DNA of 64,000 nucleotides, from positions 1 through 64,000 of the forward strand of contig JAPCWB010000004.1 in assembly GCA_025938935.1 (NCBI GenBank). The letters run 5' to 3'. The notes beneath the pieces are model-generated. The model did no database searches and was not told where the DNA came from. It saw only the letters and a program-made list of their open reading frames with translations. Below are positions 10,237 to 21,236 of this stretch, piece after piece (the stretch's first letter is position 1; every line of letters begins with the position of its first letter). Origin of the DNA: Novosphingobium sp. MW5. GTDB taxonomy: Bacteria > Pseudomonadota > Alphaproteobacteria > Sphingomonadales > Sphingomonadaceae. The position numbers and the translations under genes are program-made.

Positions 10237-10601
10237 GGCACGTGCCTTGGGGCCCAGCAACGCCGTGCCTGCATCAAGGTCCAGCGCCGTGGCGACCTTC
10301 GGCAGCGACAGGCCCAACAGCACCATCGACAGGGCCACATCGGCCTGTATGCCGTACAGGTCACGGTCTTTGCCCCGCGCAACTGGATCGCGGCGGCAAT
10401 ATCGGACAATGTCCGCGTGCCGAAACTGTCGAGCACGTCCAGCGCGCTCACATCAATGACGAGCCCCTGTGGCATTGACCAGAGAACACCTTGTCCAGCA
10501 GGTCCTGTTGCAGGTTCAGCAGGTCGCTGTCTGACAGCGCATCCTGAACCGACACGATCAGCACCTTTCGCTTGCGGCAAAATCGGCACACGGATGGTCA
10601 T
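10233..10601 (-). CDS. rsbS: Stressosome scaffold antagonist RsbS (STAS domain)
   Basis: A single STAS domain of about 120 residues: MTIRVPILPQAKG, then VSVQDALSDSDLLNLQQD in a shifted frame, LVIDVSALDVLDSFGTRTLS with the serine (DSF) that corresponds to the RsbT phosphorylation site Ser59 of Bacillus RsbS, and GLSLPKVATALDLDAG near the end. RsbS and RsbR build the stressosome core that holds RsbT. It starts four bases after the rsbR stop and overlaps rsbT. Two indels (near 10560 and 10350) account for the frame changes. Confidence 0.88.
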   Translation of the reverse strand: MTIRVPILPQAKGADRVGSGCAVRQRPAEPATGPAGQGVLWSMPQGLVIDVSALDVLDSFGTRTLSDIAAAIQLRGAKTVTCTAYRPMWPCRWCCWACRCRRSPRRWTLMQARRCWAPRHVP

Positions 10602-10604
10602 GCT

Positions 10605-11519
10605 CTACCTCGCCGGGATCGCTTCGGCTTCGATGATGCCGGATTCCAGATCGCCGGCGGTGTTCAGATCAGCCCCGATCACGCCGATCTTGACCAAAGA
10701 CTGCCGGCACATCCGACGAGACCCCGGTCAGGATCAGGCGCGCGCCCATCAACCGGGCGGCCTGCATGGACTGGATCAGGTGGTTGGCCACCGAGCTGTC
10801 CACGTCGGCCACCCCGGTAATGTCGAGCACCACCGCGCAGGCATGAAACTGGCGAATGCCTTCGAGCAGCGACACGGTCAGGCTGCGCGCCGGGACTGGT
10901 CCAGCATCCCGACGACCGGGATCAGCAGCAGCCCCTGCTTGAGCTTGAGCACCGGCGTGGGCAGTTCGCTCATCAGGCGTTGTTGCCGCTCGATCGTTGC
11001 TTCGCGCGTCTCGACATAGGTTTCGAGCGCCAGCGCCATGTCGAAATGGGCGATCTTGGCCAGCGACAGGAACAGCCGGAAGGCCGTCGCCGGGTCTTCG
11101 GCCATCATGTCGCCGATCAGGGTGCCCAGCCGATGCAGATAATAGGCGTAAGAGCCGATATAGAGCGTGGGGGTGATCCCCGCCACTTCATGGATGCCGC
11201 CGATGCGGCGACGGTCGGCAACGTAGGCATCGTCAAATTCGGCCGAGATAAGGTCCGTAAAGTATTTTTCCTGCCCCGCCTTCACCTGCTCGATCTGACC
11301 TTTGGACGTGAATTTCTGTGCCGCGTTATCAAAGCGCAGAATATGGGCATAGAATTCCTCAATGATCTGGTCGGCCACCTGATCGCTGATCGGACCAAGC
11401 CTTGCTGCCTGATCCCGGTCGACCTGCCCCAGATCGAACCACGCCAGCGCATCATGGGTGGCGTTGCTGGTCGCGCCGCTGTGGTGAGCCCTGTGAGGCC
11501 CGGAGAGGAGTTCGTTCAT
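10605..11519 (-). CDS. rsbR: RsbR-type stressosome sensor: globin domain plus STAS
   Basis: Residues 20-165 form a globin-coupled sensor domain: DQVADQIIEEFYAHILRF, then RRRIGGIHEVAGITPTLYIG, where His110 occupies the proximal heme-ligand position of globin-coupled sensors. A linker (ETREATIERQQRLM) leads to a C-terminal STAS domain: LLLIPVVGMLDQSR, VVLDITGVADVDSSVANHLI, RLILTGVSSDV, ending IIEAEAIPAR. RsbT-target positions appear as serines (VDSSVA, VSSDVA) rather than threonines. Because the heme ligand is kept, oxygen or another gas is a likely signal, unlike the heme-free Bacillus RsbR paralogues. The ATG at 11519 is preferred to upstream codons because the domain fits from there. Small indels near 10880 and 10715. 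Confidence 0.88.
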
Positions 11520-11636
11520 CTGCTGACCTGTCTTTGCCGAAAGCGTCGGTGCACGCCCAGAGATTAGACGCTGTTCATAGAACACCCGCTTAATTCCGAT
11601 CAGGGTCTGTCAGCGACCCTGCGCCCGGGCCGGTTC

Positions 11637-12466
11637 GTGTCACCCTGCCCCTCCGCCCGCCCCGCCCATCGGCGTGCAGCCGCCATGTCGCCGCCGCGCT
11701 GGCTGCAAATCGCGCGTACGCCGCGCGCCGGGCTGATACCGTCGCAGTTCTTCCGACTGCTCACAGGTGAGTTCGACCGTGTCTCGACATTTTCGACGTC
11801 TTCACGCGCGGCCCGCTGGCCGCCCTGCGCGCGGCAGAGCTGTGCGAGACGTTGGTCAATGATGTTGCGTTCCACACCGAAGATCTACCCCGGTGGAGGA
11901 CAGCAGGGGCCGCGCAGGTCGCCCTGACCGCGACAAGCGCCCGCGACGAGCTTGTGCAGATTGCCGGTGTCGTGACCGGGACACGCGCGCTGGTTGACGC
12001 TCACGGCCGATCTTGGTTCCACGGACCCTGCAGGTCGGGGACGTGCTGCGCCTGCTCATCGAGGGCAGCATGGACGTGGCAGCAGACCTCGCGCTCTTTC
12101 TGCGCAGCGCGACCGCGTGGGGCACGGAAGCACGGCATGGCTGGACTCCCTTGCGCCTGAGCGCCGAGGGCGGCGTCACAGCCGCGTTTCACACGCTGGC
12201 GCCGCTTTGGACGCTGATCTGCGCGAACGAGGGGTATCACACCCTCGGTCACCGACCTGCCGACCGCCGATTTCTCTCTGACCTCTGCGCGCCATGCGGC
12301 TGTTTTGCATCCCGGCAAACCACGGGCTGGCAAGCGTCCCCTATACCCTGTCCAGCGAGGCCTGACATGGCCCCCTCAGCCGCACGCCATCGGGGATGGA
12401 TTAAGCGAGTCGGATGTGTTTCAAGATATGATTGTCATGGGTTCTGGTACGTTGATCTCTGGATGA
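11637..12466 (+). CDS. Unidentified protein opening the polysaccharide locus, frame-disrupted
   Basis: Protein-like sequence continues across frames: SQFFRLLTGEFDRVSTF, LAALRAAELCETLVNDVAFH, LVQIAGVVTGTRALVDAHGR, VPRTLQVGDVLRLLIEGSMD and a C-terminal stretch ending FQDMIVMGSGTLISG. The TGA stop (12464-12466) overlaps the ATG of the next gene by four bases, which supports this as the true 3' end. No motif is recognised, no signal peptide or membrane segment is evident. Position ahead of sugar-nucleotide genes suggests a role in a surface glycan, but this is inference only. The start is uncertain. Confidence 0.45.
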
Positions 12467-13711
12467 AACGAACACGCAGCGACACGCCGACATCGGCGCA
12501 GCCGGCGGTTTTCTTCCTGGATACGCCGGGACGTGCCACCCTGACCCGGATATGCGACGCGCTCGGACCGGGAACGCGGCAAGCGACATCGCTTGACGGG
12601 GCGCTCGACCGAGGACGGTCCGGTGCTTGTTGTCACGCTGAACCCGGTCGACAGTCTGGCGCTGGCGCTCAGCTTCGAACCAAAGACACGGCACAGGCCT
12701 GTCAGGACTGGCTGGCCACGCGCGCGCGATCTGGCCGCGCGGCTTCGCAAGGCGCGCCGGCGCCTGACCCTGATCGACCTGAGCAGCCTGGCGCAACCCG
12801 AGGCCACCGCGCTGTGGTCCGAAATCGCGCATCGCTGGCGGTCTTGGCGGCCCCGCTGCGGCACCCGCCATCGATCCGCCTCGCCCTGCCCGGTGCGGTC
12901 CTTCGCGGCCGCAGCGCAGGCCCTGCTGCAAAGCGACGAGACGGTGACGGCGCTGATCGACGAACTCGCGGCCTGCACGCTGGCCCCCTCTACCCCCACC
13001 GATACCCTGAACACCGTCGCCAGCGCGCTGACGCAGCAGCTTGCGCGCTTGAGGCGCAGATCCGGCGCTACGCAGGCAACCGTCGCGCGGCAGACCGAGG
13101 CCGACCGCAGCGATTCGAGGACAGCCACGGCCGAGCCCGGTCAAGAGATCGGGCAGTTGAAGAAAGACAGCGCCGGCCAGCGGGCCGCGCCGGAAAGAGA
13201 CCCGCGAGGAACAACGACAGAGCGCCGCAGACCTTGAGGGCCAGTCCCGTGCGCTTTTGGCGATGCAACGGCGCAATCCGGCCTGCTGACCCAACAACTG
13301 CTGCAGCTCGAAACAGCTCTCGTGCAAGCAAGCCGCGACAGCGGCATCCAGCCCGCGACCGCGTCACCGCGCTGGAAAAGCACTGGCCCAACACCGCAAA
13401 GAGCTGACCCTGCACGCCGAGCGGGACCAGCAACTGCAGGCCGATGCCGCGCCGCCGCGCGCCAGGTCACGGCGCTGACCGGACCGGCTGGCTGATCGGC
13501 TGATGCCCAAGGCAGACGAACGAGGCGCTTGAACGCGCCCTGGTCGAGGCGCAGGACAGCGAACGGCGCAGGATCGCACTGCTTTCCGCGCAGCTCCTTG
13601 CCGATTCAGCAGCCGCGCAGGTCAGCGCCGATGCCCTTGCTGCCTCGCAGGCCGACCAAAAGTGACAGCCTGCGCGACCGGGTCTGCCGCGAACTGAGCG
13701 ACGATGACTGA
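12463..13711 (+). CDS. Unidentified coiled-coil protein, frame-disrupted
   Basis: Begins MKRTRSDTPTSAQPAVFFLD. The first 200 residues (with VLVVTLNPVDSLALALSFEP, RKARRRLTLIDLSSLAQPEA and DETVTALIDELAACTLAP) look like an alpha/beta domain, and the remainder is an alanine-, glutamine- and arginine-rich helical region (LLTQQLLQLETALVQASRDS, ERALVEAQDSERRRIALLSA) with strong coiled-coil character. It ends VCRELSDDD, overlapping the next gene by eight bases. At least six indels. Coiled-coil proteins of this kind occur in capsule and O-antigen loci as chain-length or scaffold factors, but no family is recognised here. Confidence 0.45.
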
Positions 13712-14758
13712 CGCGCGTCTACGGTTCGGCTTCGTGGCGCGTGACAGGGTTGGCGCGGCGCGCAGCGCGGCATCACCTCGGGCCGAAATCGCCCGACGCA
13801 AAAGGCTGATCGCCGGTGCGTCGTTCGGCATCCCATCCTGACGTTGGCCCCAAAAGACCGGGCGCACCGTCCGTCGGCGGACGGCGTCGGCCCCGACTGT
13901 TCCCTTGACGCCCAGCACGGACTTTGCAACCGCCTGCGCGCGCATGGCCTCGGGCGCTGTCATCGCGCGCAACACCGGGCGCGAGCTGGTCACCGTCTGG
14001 CACCGCGACGAGCATTGCAGAGCGGCCTTGCACGATCTGCTGGCCTATGACGGCCCCGTCATCGACGGCGAAGCGGGCGCGCTGATGCGCGCACGGGCTG
14101 CCCGGAGTTTATAACTACATGGAAATCGAACCCGGTTCGCAGTTCACGCGAGGTGTTGAACGCCCGCGACTGGCCCGACGATGGCGATGTCTATGTGCGG
14201 TCGGCCTATACGCTGCACAGCCCCCACCGGACGGTTCAGGCGGAAAACCGCTTCCTGCGCGCTGCGCCCCTCGCCCGAGGTGCGCGCGCTGGTCGCACTG
14301 CGTTGACCATCCGGTCGTTGCTGCGCATATCCGCATGGGCACCGGCCCTGAATTCGACCATCTGCTGCCCTATGAAGCCCCTGACAACTGGGCCTGAAAG
14401 CCGCCACGCCGAGCTGGTCGCCTGGGCGGCAGAAAAGCGACGTCGGCCGGTTCATCGCGCGGCTGGACGGGATGCTGGCCGGCCAAGCCGGACCTCGGCG
14501 TGTTTGTCGCCGCCGATCTGGCCGCAACTTCTATGCCGCCCTGCATCAGCGCTATGGCGCGCGGGTGCGGTTCTGGCGACGCGAGCGCGGTTCGATCGTT
14601 CGGCACAGCAAACTGCAGTATGCACCGGCCGACCCTTGATCCTGCTGACTGCCGCGCCGCATTTTCTGGCGCAAGCGAATGGAGCCTCGTTCCCCGAGGT
14701 CGCGCAGCGTCTGGCGCGCCCATGGCGCACGCTGGAACGCAGCGGCATTGATTTTTGA
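13704..14758 (+). CDS. Putative fucosyltransferase-like glycosyltransferase, frame-disrupted
   Basis: Near the N-terminus the text reads QHGLCNRLRA, continuing in the next frame MASGAVIARNTGRELVTVWH, a pattern (G-x-x-NRLRA ... A-x-x-TGR) seen in bacterial fucosyltransferase-like and related GT-B enzymes. Later pieces are VVAAHIRMGTGPEFDHL, the HIRxG motif that contacts the nucleotide sugar in O-fucosyltransferase-like proteins, and LGVFVAADLAA, with a C-terminus VAQRLARPWRTLERSGIDF. GDP-fucose genes (gmd, fcl) follow within 3 kb, so GDP-fucose is a plausible donor. Assignment rests on short motifs across many indels. Confidence 0.5.
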
Positions 14759-16233
<1,475 letters not shown>

Positions 16234-16372
16234 GGTCCTGAAAGCTGGTGATCCCTCCGTTGCTCGATGTACCACGCGCATCTGAGGGACATTTCAGAAC
16301 TGAAGGTCGTTGCAGAAGGAAATGGTGAACTTCAGATGTCTTGTCGTAAAGATAAAAGGATAGCGAATTCCA

Positions 16373-17031
16373 ATGGATATTGCCCGTTTTGAGAGCTTAG
16401 GCGACAACTGCGAGTTCGGGTTTGTCATGGCGCGCCATCAGCCAAAAAGAAGAGCAGCCTGTTGCGTTGGGCGCTCACCCCTTTCCGGTGTTGACCAGAC
16501 TGCTGCGCGACGACTTCAAGGATCTCTATCAGTTCGAAAACCTGGAACCGACCAGCCCCAAGATGTTGCTGGATCGGGGACGGGTGTCCGGTTTCACACC
16601 GACATGGTCCGCGACAGTGTCTTCGTAGAGGATCACAAAGCGGTCTACGAAAAAGAGATCCACAAGGTGGCGCATCTGCGGCAACGCCTGGAAGAACAGC
16701 CAGAACCCGGACATGATCTTTGTCTACAAAGGTCGCCAGGAGCTGCCCAGGCCGAGCTTCAGACCCTTGCCGATCTGGTGTCCAGGCGGGGTGGCGCGCA
16801 GCTTCTCTATGTGACTGCCAAAGGCGATCTTCCGCCGGGTAGCGTCGAAGCCCATGGCGACAATCTACACATCGCCCGGATCGATCGATTTGCCGATTAT
16901 GCGACCGCCAATGTCACATCTGAGGCCGTCTGGGATCAGATCCTTGAGAATGCATCCATCAAGATCGCCCGCGCGCACGCTCAGCCAGCGACATGCCCGG
17001 GAGCAAGCCAGCAGGACAGGAAACTTCGTGA
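16373..17031 (+). CDS. Conserved protein of unknown function in sugar locus, frame-disrupted
   Basis: Starts [20 protein letters not shown]; further pieces are [60 protein letters not shown] and [19 protein letters not shown]. The opening [11 protein letters not shown] and the internal FVYKGR and IDRFA blocks recall an uncharacterised alphaproteobacterial domain that occurs near glycan genes; its reaction is not known to me. The stop (17029-17031) overlaps the fcl GTG by four bases, so it is cotranslated with GDP-fucose synthase. A role in transferring or modifying a fucose- or mannose-containing glycan is inference from context. Confidence 0.55.
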
Positions 17032-18003
17032 AGATCTACATCGCCGGACATCGAGGCATGGTTGGCGGCGCGATTTTGCGTCGGTTGAAGGCGCGTCAGG
17101 ACGCGGGTGAGGCTCTGACGCTGATCACCCGCACGTCATCGGAACTGGACCTGACCGACCAGCCCGCCGTGCGCGACTTCATGCAGGCCGAGCGGCCCGA
17201 TGTGGTGATCCTGGCCGCCGCGAAAGTTGGCGGGATCATGGCCAACAACACCTACCCCGCTGATTTCATTTGCCAAAACCTGATGATCGAGTGCAACGTG
17301 ATCCATCAGGCTTTTGCTGCCGGGGATTGCGCGCCTGCTGCAACTGGGTTCGTCGTGCATCTACCCCCGGGCCGTGCCGCAGCCCATGCGCGAAGACGCG
17401 CTGCTGACCGGCGTTCTGGAACCCACCAACGAGCCCTACGCAATCGCCAAGATCGCCGGGATCAAGCTGTGCGAAAGCTACAACCGCCAGCATGGCACCG
17501 ATTACCGGTCGGTCATGCCGACCAACCTGTACGGACCCGGCGATAACTTCCACCCGCAGAACAGCCACGTCCTGCCCGCCCTGATCCGCCGCTTCCACGA
17601 GGCCGCGCAGGCCGGGACCGAGGTGGTGACGATCTGGGGTTCGGGCAAACCGATGCGCGAATTCCTGCATGTCGACGACATGGCCGAGGCCAGCCTTTTC
17701 GTGCTCGACCTGCCGCAAGACGTTTACGCCGCGAACACCCAACCGATGCTGAGCCATATCAACGTCGGCTCGGGGACCGATGTGACGATCCTTGAACCGG
17801 CGCAAACCGTGGCGGCGGCGACCGGGTTCAAGGGCCGGATCGACACCGATCCAAGCAAGCCAGACGGCACCATGCGCAAGCTGATGGACGTCAGCCGTCT
17901 TGCCGATATGGGGTGGCGCGCGCGGGTCGGTTTGGCCGAGGGGATCGCTGGGACGTATCAGTGGTTCCTTGAGCAGGATTCTGGTAGCATCCGGGACAAG
18001 TAA
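17028..18003 (+). CDS. fcl: GDP-L-fucose synthase
   Basis: From [23 protein letters not shown] carries the Rossmann motif GxxGxx[21 protein letters not shown] and, after one indel near 17330, SSCIYPR, the catalytic pair in [10 protein letters not shown], and [12 protein letters not shown] are hallmark Fcl segments. It epimerises and reduces GDP-4-keto-6-deoxymannose to GDP-L-fucose with NADPH. About 325 residues, the family length. Coupled to the preceding unknown gene by a GTGA overlap and followed by a strong hairpin. Confidence 0.93.
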
Positions 18004-18014
18004 ACTGCGCCTGT

Positions 18015-18053
18015 GCGCCGCAAGATCTGGCACAGGTCGGGATCTTGCGGCGC
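18015..18053 (+). terminator. Hairpin after fcl
   Basis: GCGCCGCAAGATC (18015-18027) and GATCTTGCGGCGC (18041-18053) form a perfect 13-base-pair stem with a 13-base loop, 12 bases after the fcl stop. No T-run follows, so it may act as a 3' stabiliser or Rho-associated end. Confidence 0.6.
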
Positions 18054-18341
18054 GGACGAACGACACGATGGGCCAGACACCCTGTTGATGACCGCCATGT
18101 TCAGGAGGCTATTTTTTGGGCAAAACCAGCGACAATCGCGGTCGACAGGCCCGGCACCGTTCACGGACACCCGTCAACGGCCAGCCTGTCATCAGGCGCG
18201 CCGACGCCCTCGGCCGAACATGCGCAAATTTCGTCTGATTTCTTCCACCGCTCCAGACACTTAGTTCTCTGGGTGCTTCGGATAAGGCTCTCTTCGGATC
18301 ACTCGGGCACACCACCAATTCTTTTTGAGGCTGCAACTTCC
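18054..18341. other. Intergenic region before manC
   Basis: About 290 bases with no convincing gene. The AT-richer end (ATTTCTTCCACCGCTCCAGA onward to TTCTTTTTGAGGCTG) directly precedes the manC ATG and probably holds its promoter and ribosome binding site (TTTTTGAGG). Confidence 0.4.
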
Positions 18342-19782
18342 ATGATTCATCCTGTTCTTCTGTGTGGCGGCTCGGGTACGCGCTTGTGGCCCCTGTCGCG
18401 CAAATCGTACCCCAAGCAATTCTCGTCGCTTGTCGGGGACGCCAGCCTGTTCCAGACCTCGGCGCAGCGCCTGTCCGGCGACGGGTTCGCGCAACCGGTG
18501 GTCGTGACCGGCTCGGATTTTCGCTTTATCGTCACCGAGCAACTGACCAGTGCCGAGGTGACGCCCCGCCATCCTGATCGAACCTTCGGCGCGCAACACC
18601 GCCCCGGCGATTCTGGCGGCCGCGTTGCAGATCAGCGCCAGCAATCCCGACGCGCTGATGCTGGTGGCCCCCTCGGACCATGTCATCCCTGACGCCAAGC
18701 ACTTCCGTGACACCGTGCAGGCTGCCACCGAGCGCGCGCGCGCCGGGCAACTGGTCACTTTCGGCATCCGCCCCGACCGCCCCGAAACCGGCTATGGCTG
18801 GCTGGAGCTGAGCACCGCCCCCGACGCAGGATTTGCCCCTGTCGCGCAGCCGCTGGTGCGCTTTGTCGAAAAGCCGGACCTTTCCACGGCGCAAAGCATG
18901 CTCGACGGCGGTTTGCATCTGTGGAACGCCGGGATCTTCCTGTTCGAGGCCCGCACCCTGATCGCCGCGTTCGAGGCCTATCAGCCCGCCATTCTGGCGC
19001 TGGTCCGCGATGCGCTGGCCCAGGCGCAGGCTGATCTGGGCTTTACCCGCCTTGCCCCTGACCCCTGGGCCGCGATCGAGGATATCTCGATCGACTATGC
19101 CGTGATGGAAAAGGCCGACAACCTGTCGGTCATCCCCTACGGCGGCGTGTGGTCGGATCTGGGCGGCTGGGAAGCCGTCTGGCGCGAGGGCGGGCCGGAT
19201 GCAACGGGCGTCGTGACCTCGGGGGCGGCACTGGCGATTGATTGCCAGGATACGCTGCTGCGGTCGGAATCCGACGCGGTAGAACTGGTCGGCATCGGCC
19301 TGAAAGACATCGTTGCTGTCGCCATGGCCGACGCTGTGCTGATTGCCCACAAGGACCGCGCGCAGGACGTCAAGAAAGCCGTCACCGCGCTGAAAGCCAA
19401 GGGTGCCAAGCAGGCCGAAAGCTTCCCGGTCGATCACCGCCCGTGGGGCTGGTTCGAGACGCTGGTGCTGGCCGACCGCTTTCAGGTCAAGCGCGCATCC
19501 CATGTCCACCCGGGCGCCGCGCTGTCGCTGCAAAGCCACCACCACCGGTCGGAACACTGGATCGTTGTGTCGGGCACAGCCAAGGTGACGGTCGACAAAG
19601 AGGTCAAGCTGGTAACGGAAAACCAGTCGGTCTATATCCCGCTGGGCGCGGTGCACCGCATGGAGAACCCCGGCAAGGTGCCGATGGTGCTGATCGAGGT
19701 GCAGACCGGTGCCTATCTGGGCGAGGATGACATCATCCGCTACGAGGATGTCTATTCGCGCGGCCAGGGAGCCAAGGGATGA
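18342..19782 (+). CDS. manC: Mannose-1-phosphate guanylyltransferase / mannose-6-phosphate isomerase
   Basis: MIHPVLLCGGSGTRLWPLSR is the nucleotidyltransferase signature; SYPKQFSSLVGDASLFQT, LMLVAPSDHVIPD, RFVEKPDLSTAQ and LWNAGIFLF follow in order. The C-terminal cupin domain has RPWGWFETL, SLQSHHHRSEHWIVVSGTAK and YIPLGAVHRMEN, the type II isomerase half. The bifunctional enzyme isomerises fructose-6-phosphate to mannose-6-phosphate and makes GDP-mannose from mannose-1-phosphate, feeding gmd. About 480 residues, one indel near 18570. Its stop overlaps the manB start (ATGA at 19779). Confidence 0.95.
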
Positions 19783-21136
19783 GCCTGACCTGCTTCAAAG
19801 CCTATGACATTCGCGGCAAGCTGGGCATTGATCTGGACGAAGAGATCGCCTTTCGCATCGGTCGCGGCTTCGCCCGCGCACTGGGGGCCAAGAAGGTTGT
19901 GCTCGGCCGCGACATCCGAGCCAGTTCCGAGGCCTTGGCGGCCTCGGTCGCCAAGGCGCTGGTGGCCGAGGGGTGCGAGGTTCTGGATCTTGGCCTTTCG
20001 GGCACCGAAGAGATGTATTTCGCCACCACGCAGTTCGGCGCGGATGGCGGGATCTGCGTGACGGCGTCGCATAATCCCATGGATTACAACGGGATGAAGA
20101 TGGTCCGCGCAGGCTCGGCCCCGCTTGACGCCGCAACCGGCCTGTCGTCGATCAAGGCACTGGCCGAAGCGGATGAGTTCGGCCCCGCCCTGCCCGGCGG
20201 CAGCGTCACCGATATCGCACAGGTCGCGCGCGCCGCCTATGTCGAGCAGGTGCTCGGCTTTGTCGACGTCTCGGCGCTCAAACCGCTCAAGATCGTGGTG
20301 AACGCTGGCGGCGAGGGCAGCAGGTCCGACCTTTGACGCGATCGCCGAGGCGCTGGCCGCCAAGGGCTCGCCGCTGACCTTCATCCGCATGCACCACACG
20401 CCGGATGGCAGCTTCCCCAACGGCATCCCCAACCCCCTGCTGGTCGAAAACCGCCCGGTCACTGCCGACAAGGTGCTGGCCGAAGGGGCCGACATGGCCG
20501 TCGCCTGGGACGGTGATTTCGACCGCTGTTTCTTCTTCGACCACACGGGCGGCTTTGTGGACGGCGAATACATCGTCGGCCTGCTGGCCGAGGTGTTTCT
20601 GACCAAGGAACCCGGTGCCAAGATCATCCATGACCCGCGCGTGATCTGGAACACGCAGGGCCGTCGTTTTGCAGGCAGGCGGCACGGCGGTGCAATCGCG
20701 CACCGGACATGCGTTCATCAAGCAATCCATGCGCGATGAGAACGCCGTTTACGGCGGCGAGATGTCGGCGCACCATTACTTCCGCGATTTCGTGTTCTGC
20801 GACAGCGGCATGATCCCCATGGTGCTGATGGCCGAGCTGGTCAGCCGCAAGGGCGCGCTGGCCGATCTGGTGGCGCAACGCCGCGCGGCCTCTCCGTCCT
20901 CGGGCGAGATCAACTTTCACCCGACCGACCCCAAGGCGACCATCGCCGCCGTGCGCGCGCGCTGAGCCCGACGCCCGCGGCGTGGATGAAACCGACGGTA
21001 TCAGTCTGGATATGGGCGACTGGCCTTCAGCCTGCGGTCGTCCAACACCGAACCGGTGGTGCGGCTGAACATGGAAAGCCGGGGCGTTCCGCTGGACGCA
21101 TCGCTGGCCGCCATTACCGCGATGCTACGGGACTGA
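19779..21136 (+). CDS. manB: Phosphomannomutase
   Basis: [20 protein letters not shown] opens the alpha-D-phosphohexomutase fold; [20 protein letters not shown] holds the phosphoserine of the active site, [16 protein letters not shown] the magnesium loop, and [20 protein letters not shown] the sugar-binding loop. The terminal domain, after a frame change, contains [15 protein letters not shown], the phosphate-binding loop. It converts mannose-6-phosphate to mannose-1-phosphate for ManC. Indels near 20325, 20665, 20965 and 21020. Translationally coupled to manC. Confidence 0.93.
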
Positions 21137-21236
21137 CGCGGACACGCCTTGCATTGCCCGATTGAACCGGCAGGTCTGCCCCTGTTCTCAAAGGGTCAGG
21201 CCTGCCGGCTGGCACGCAAATGCCGGGGACGGGACG

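Noticed and set aside
12401..13327. A 308-codon minus-strand open frame opposite the coiled-coil gene
   Set aside because: The plus strand keeps protein-like text and start/stop overlaps with both neighbours; the minus frame looks like a shadow.
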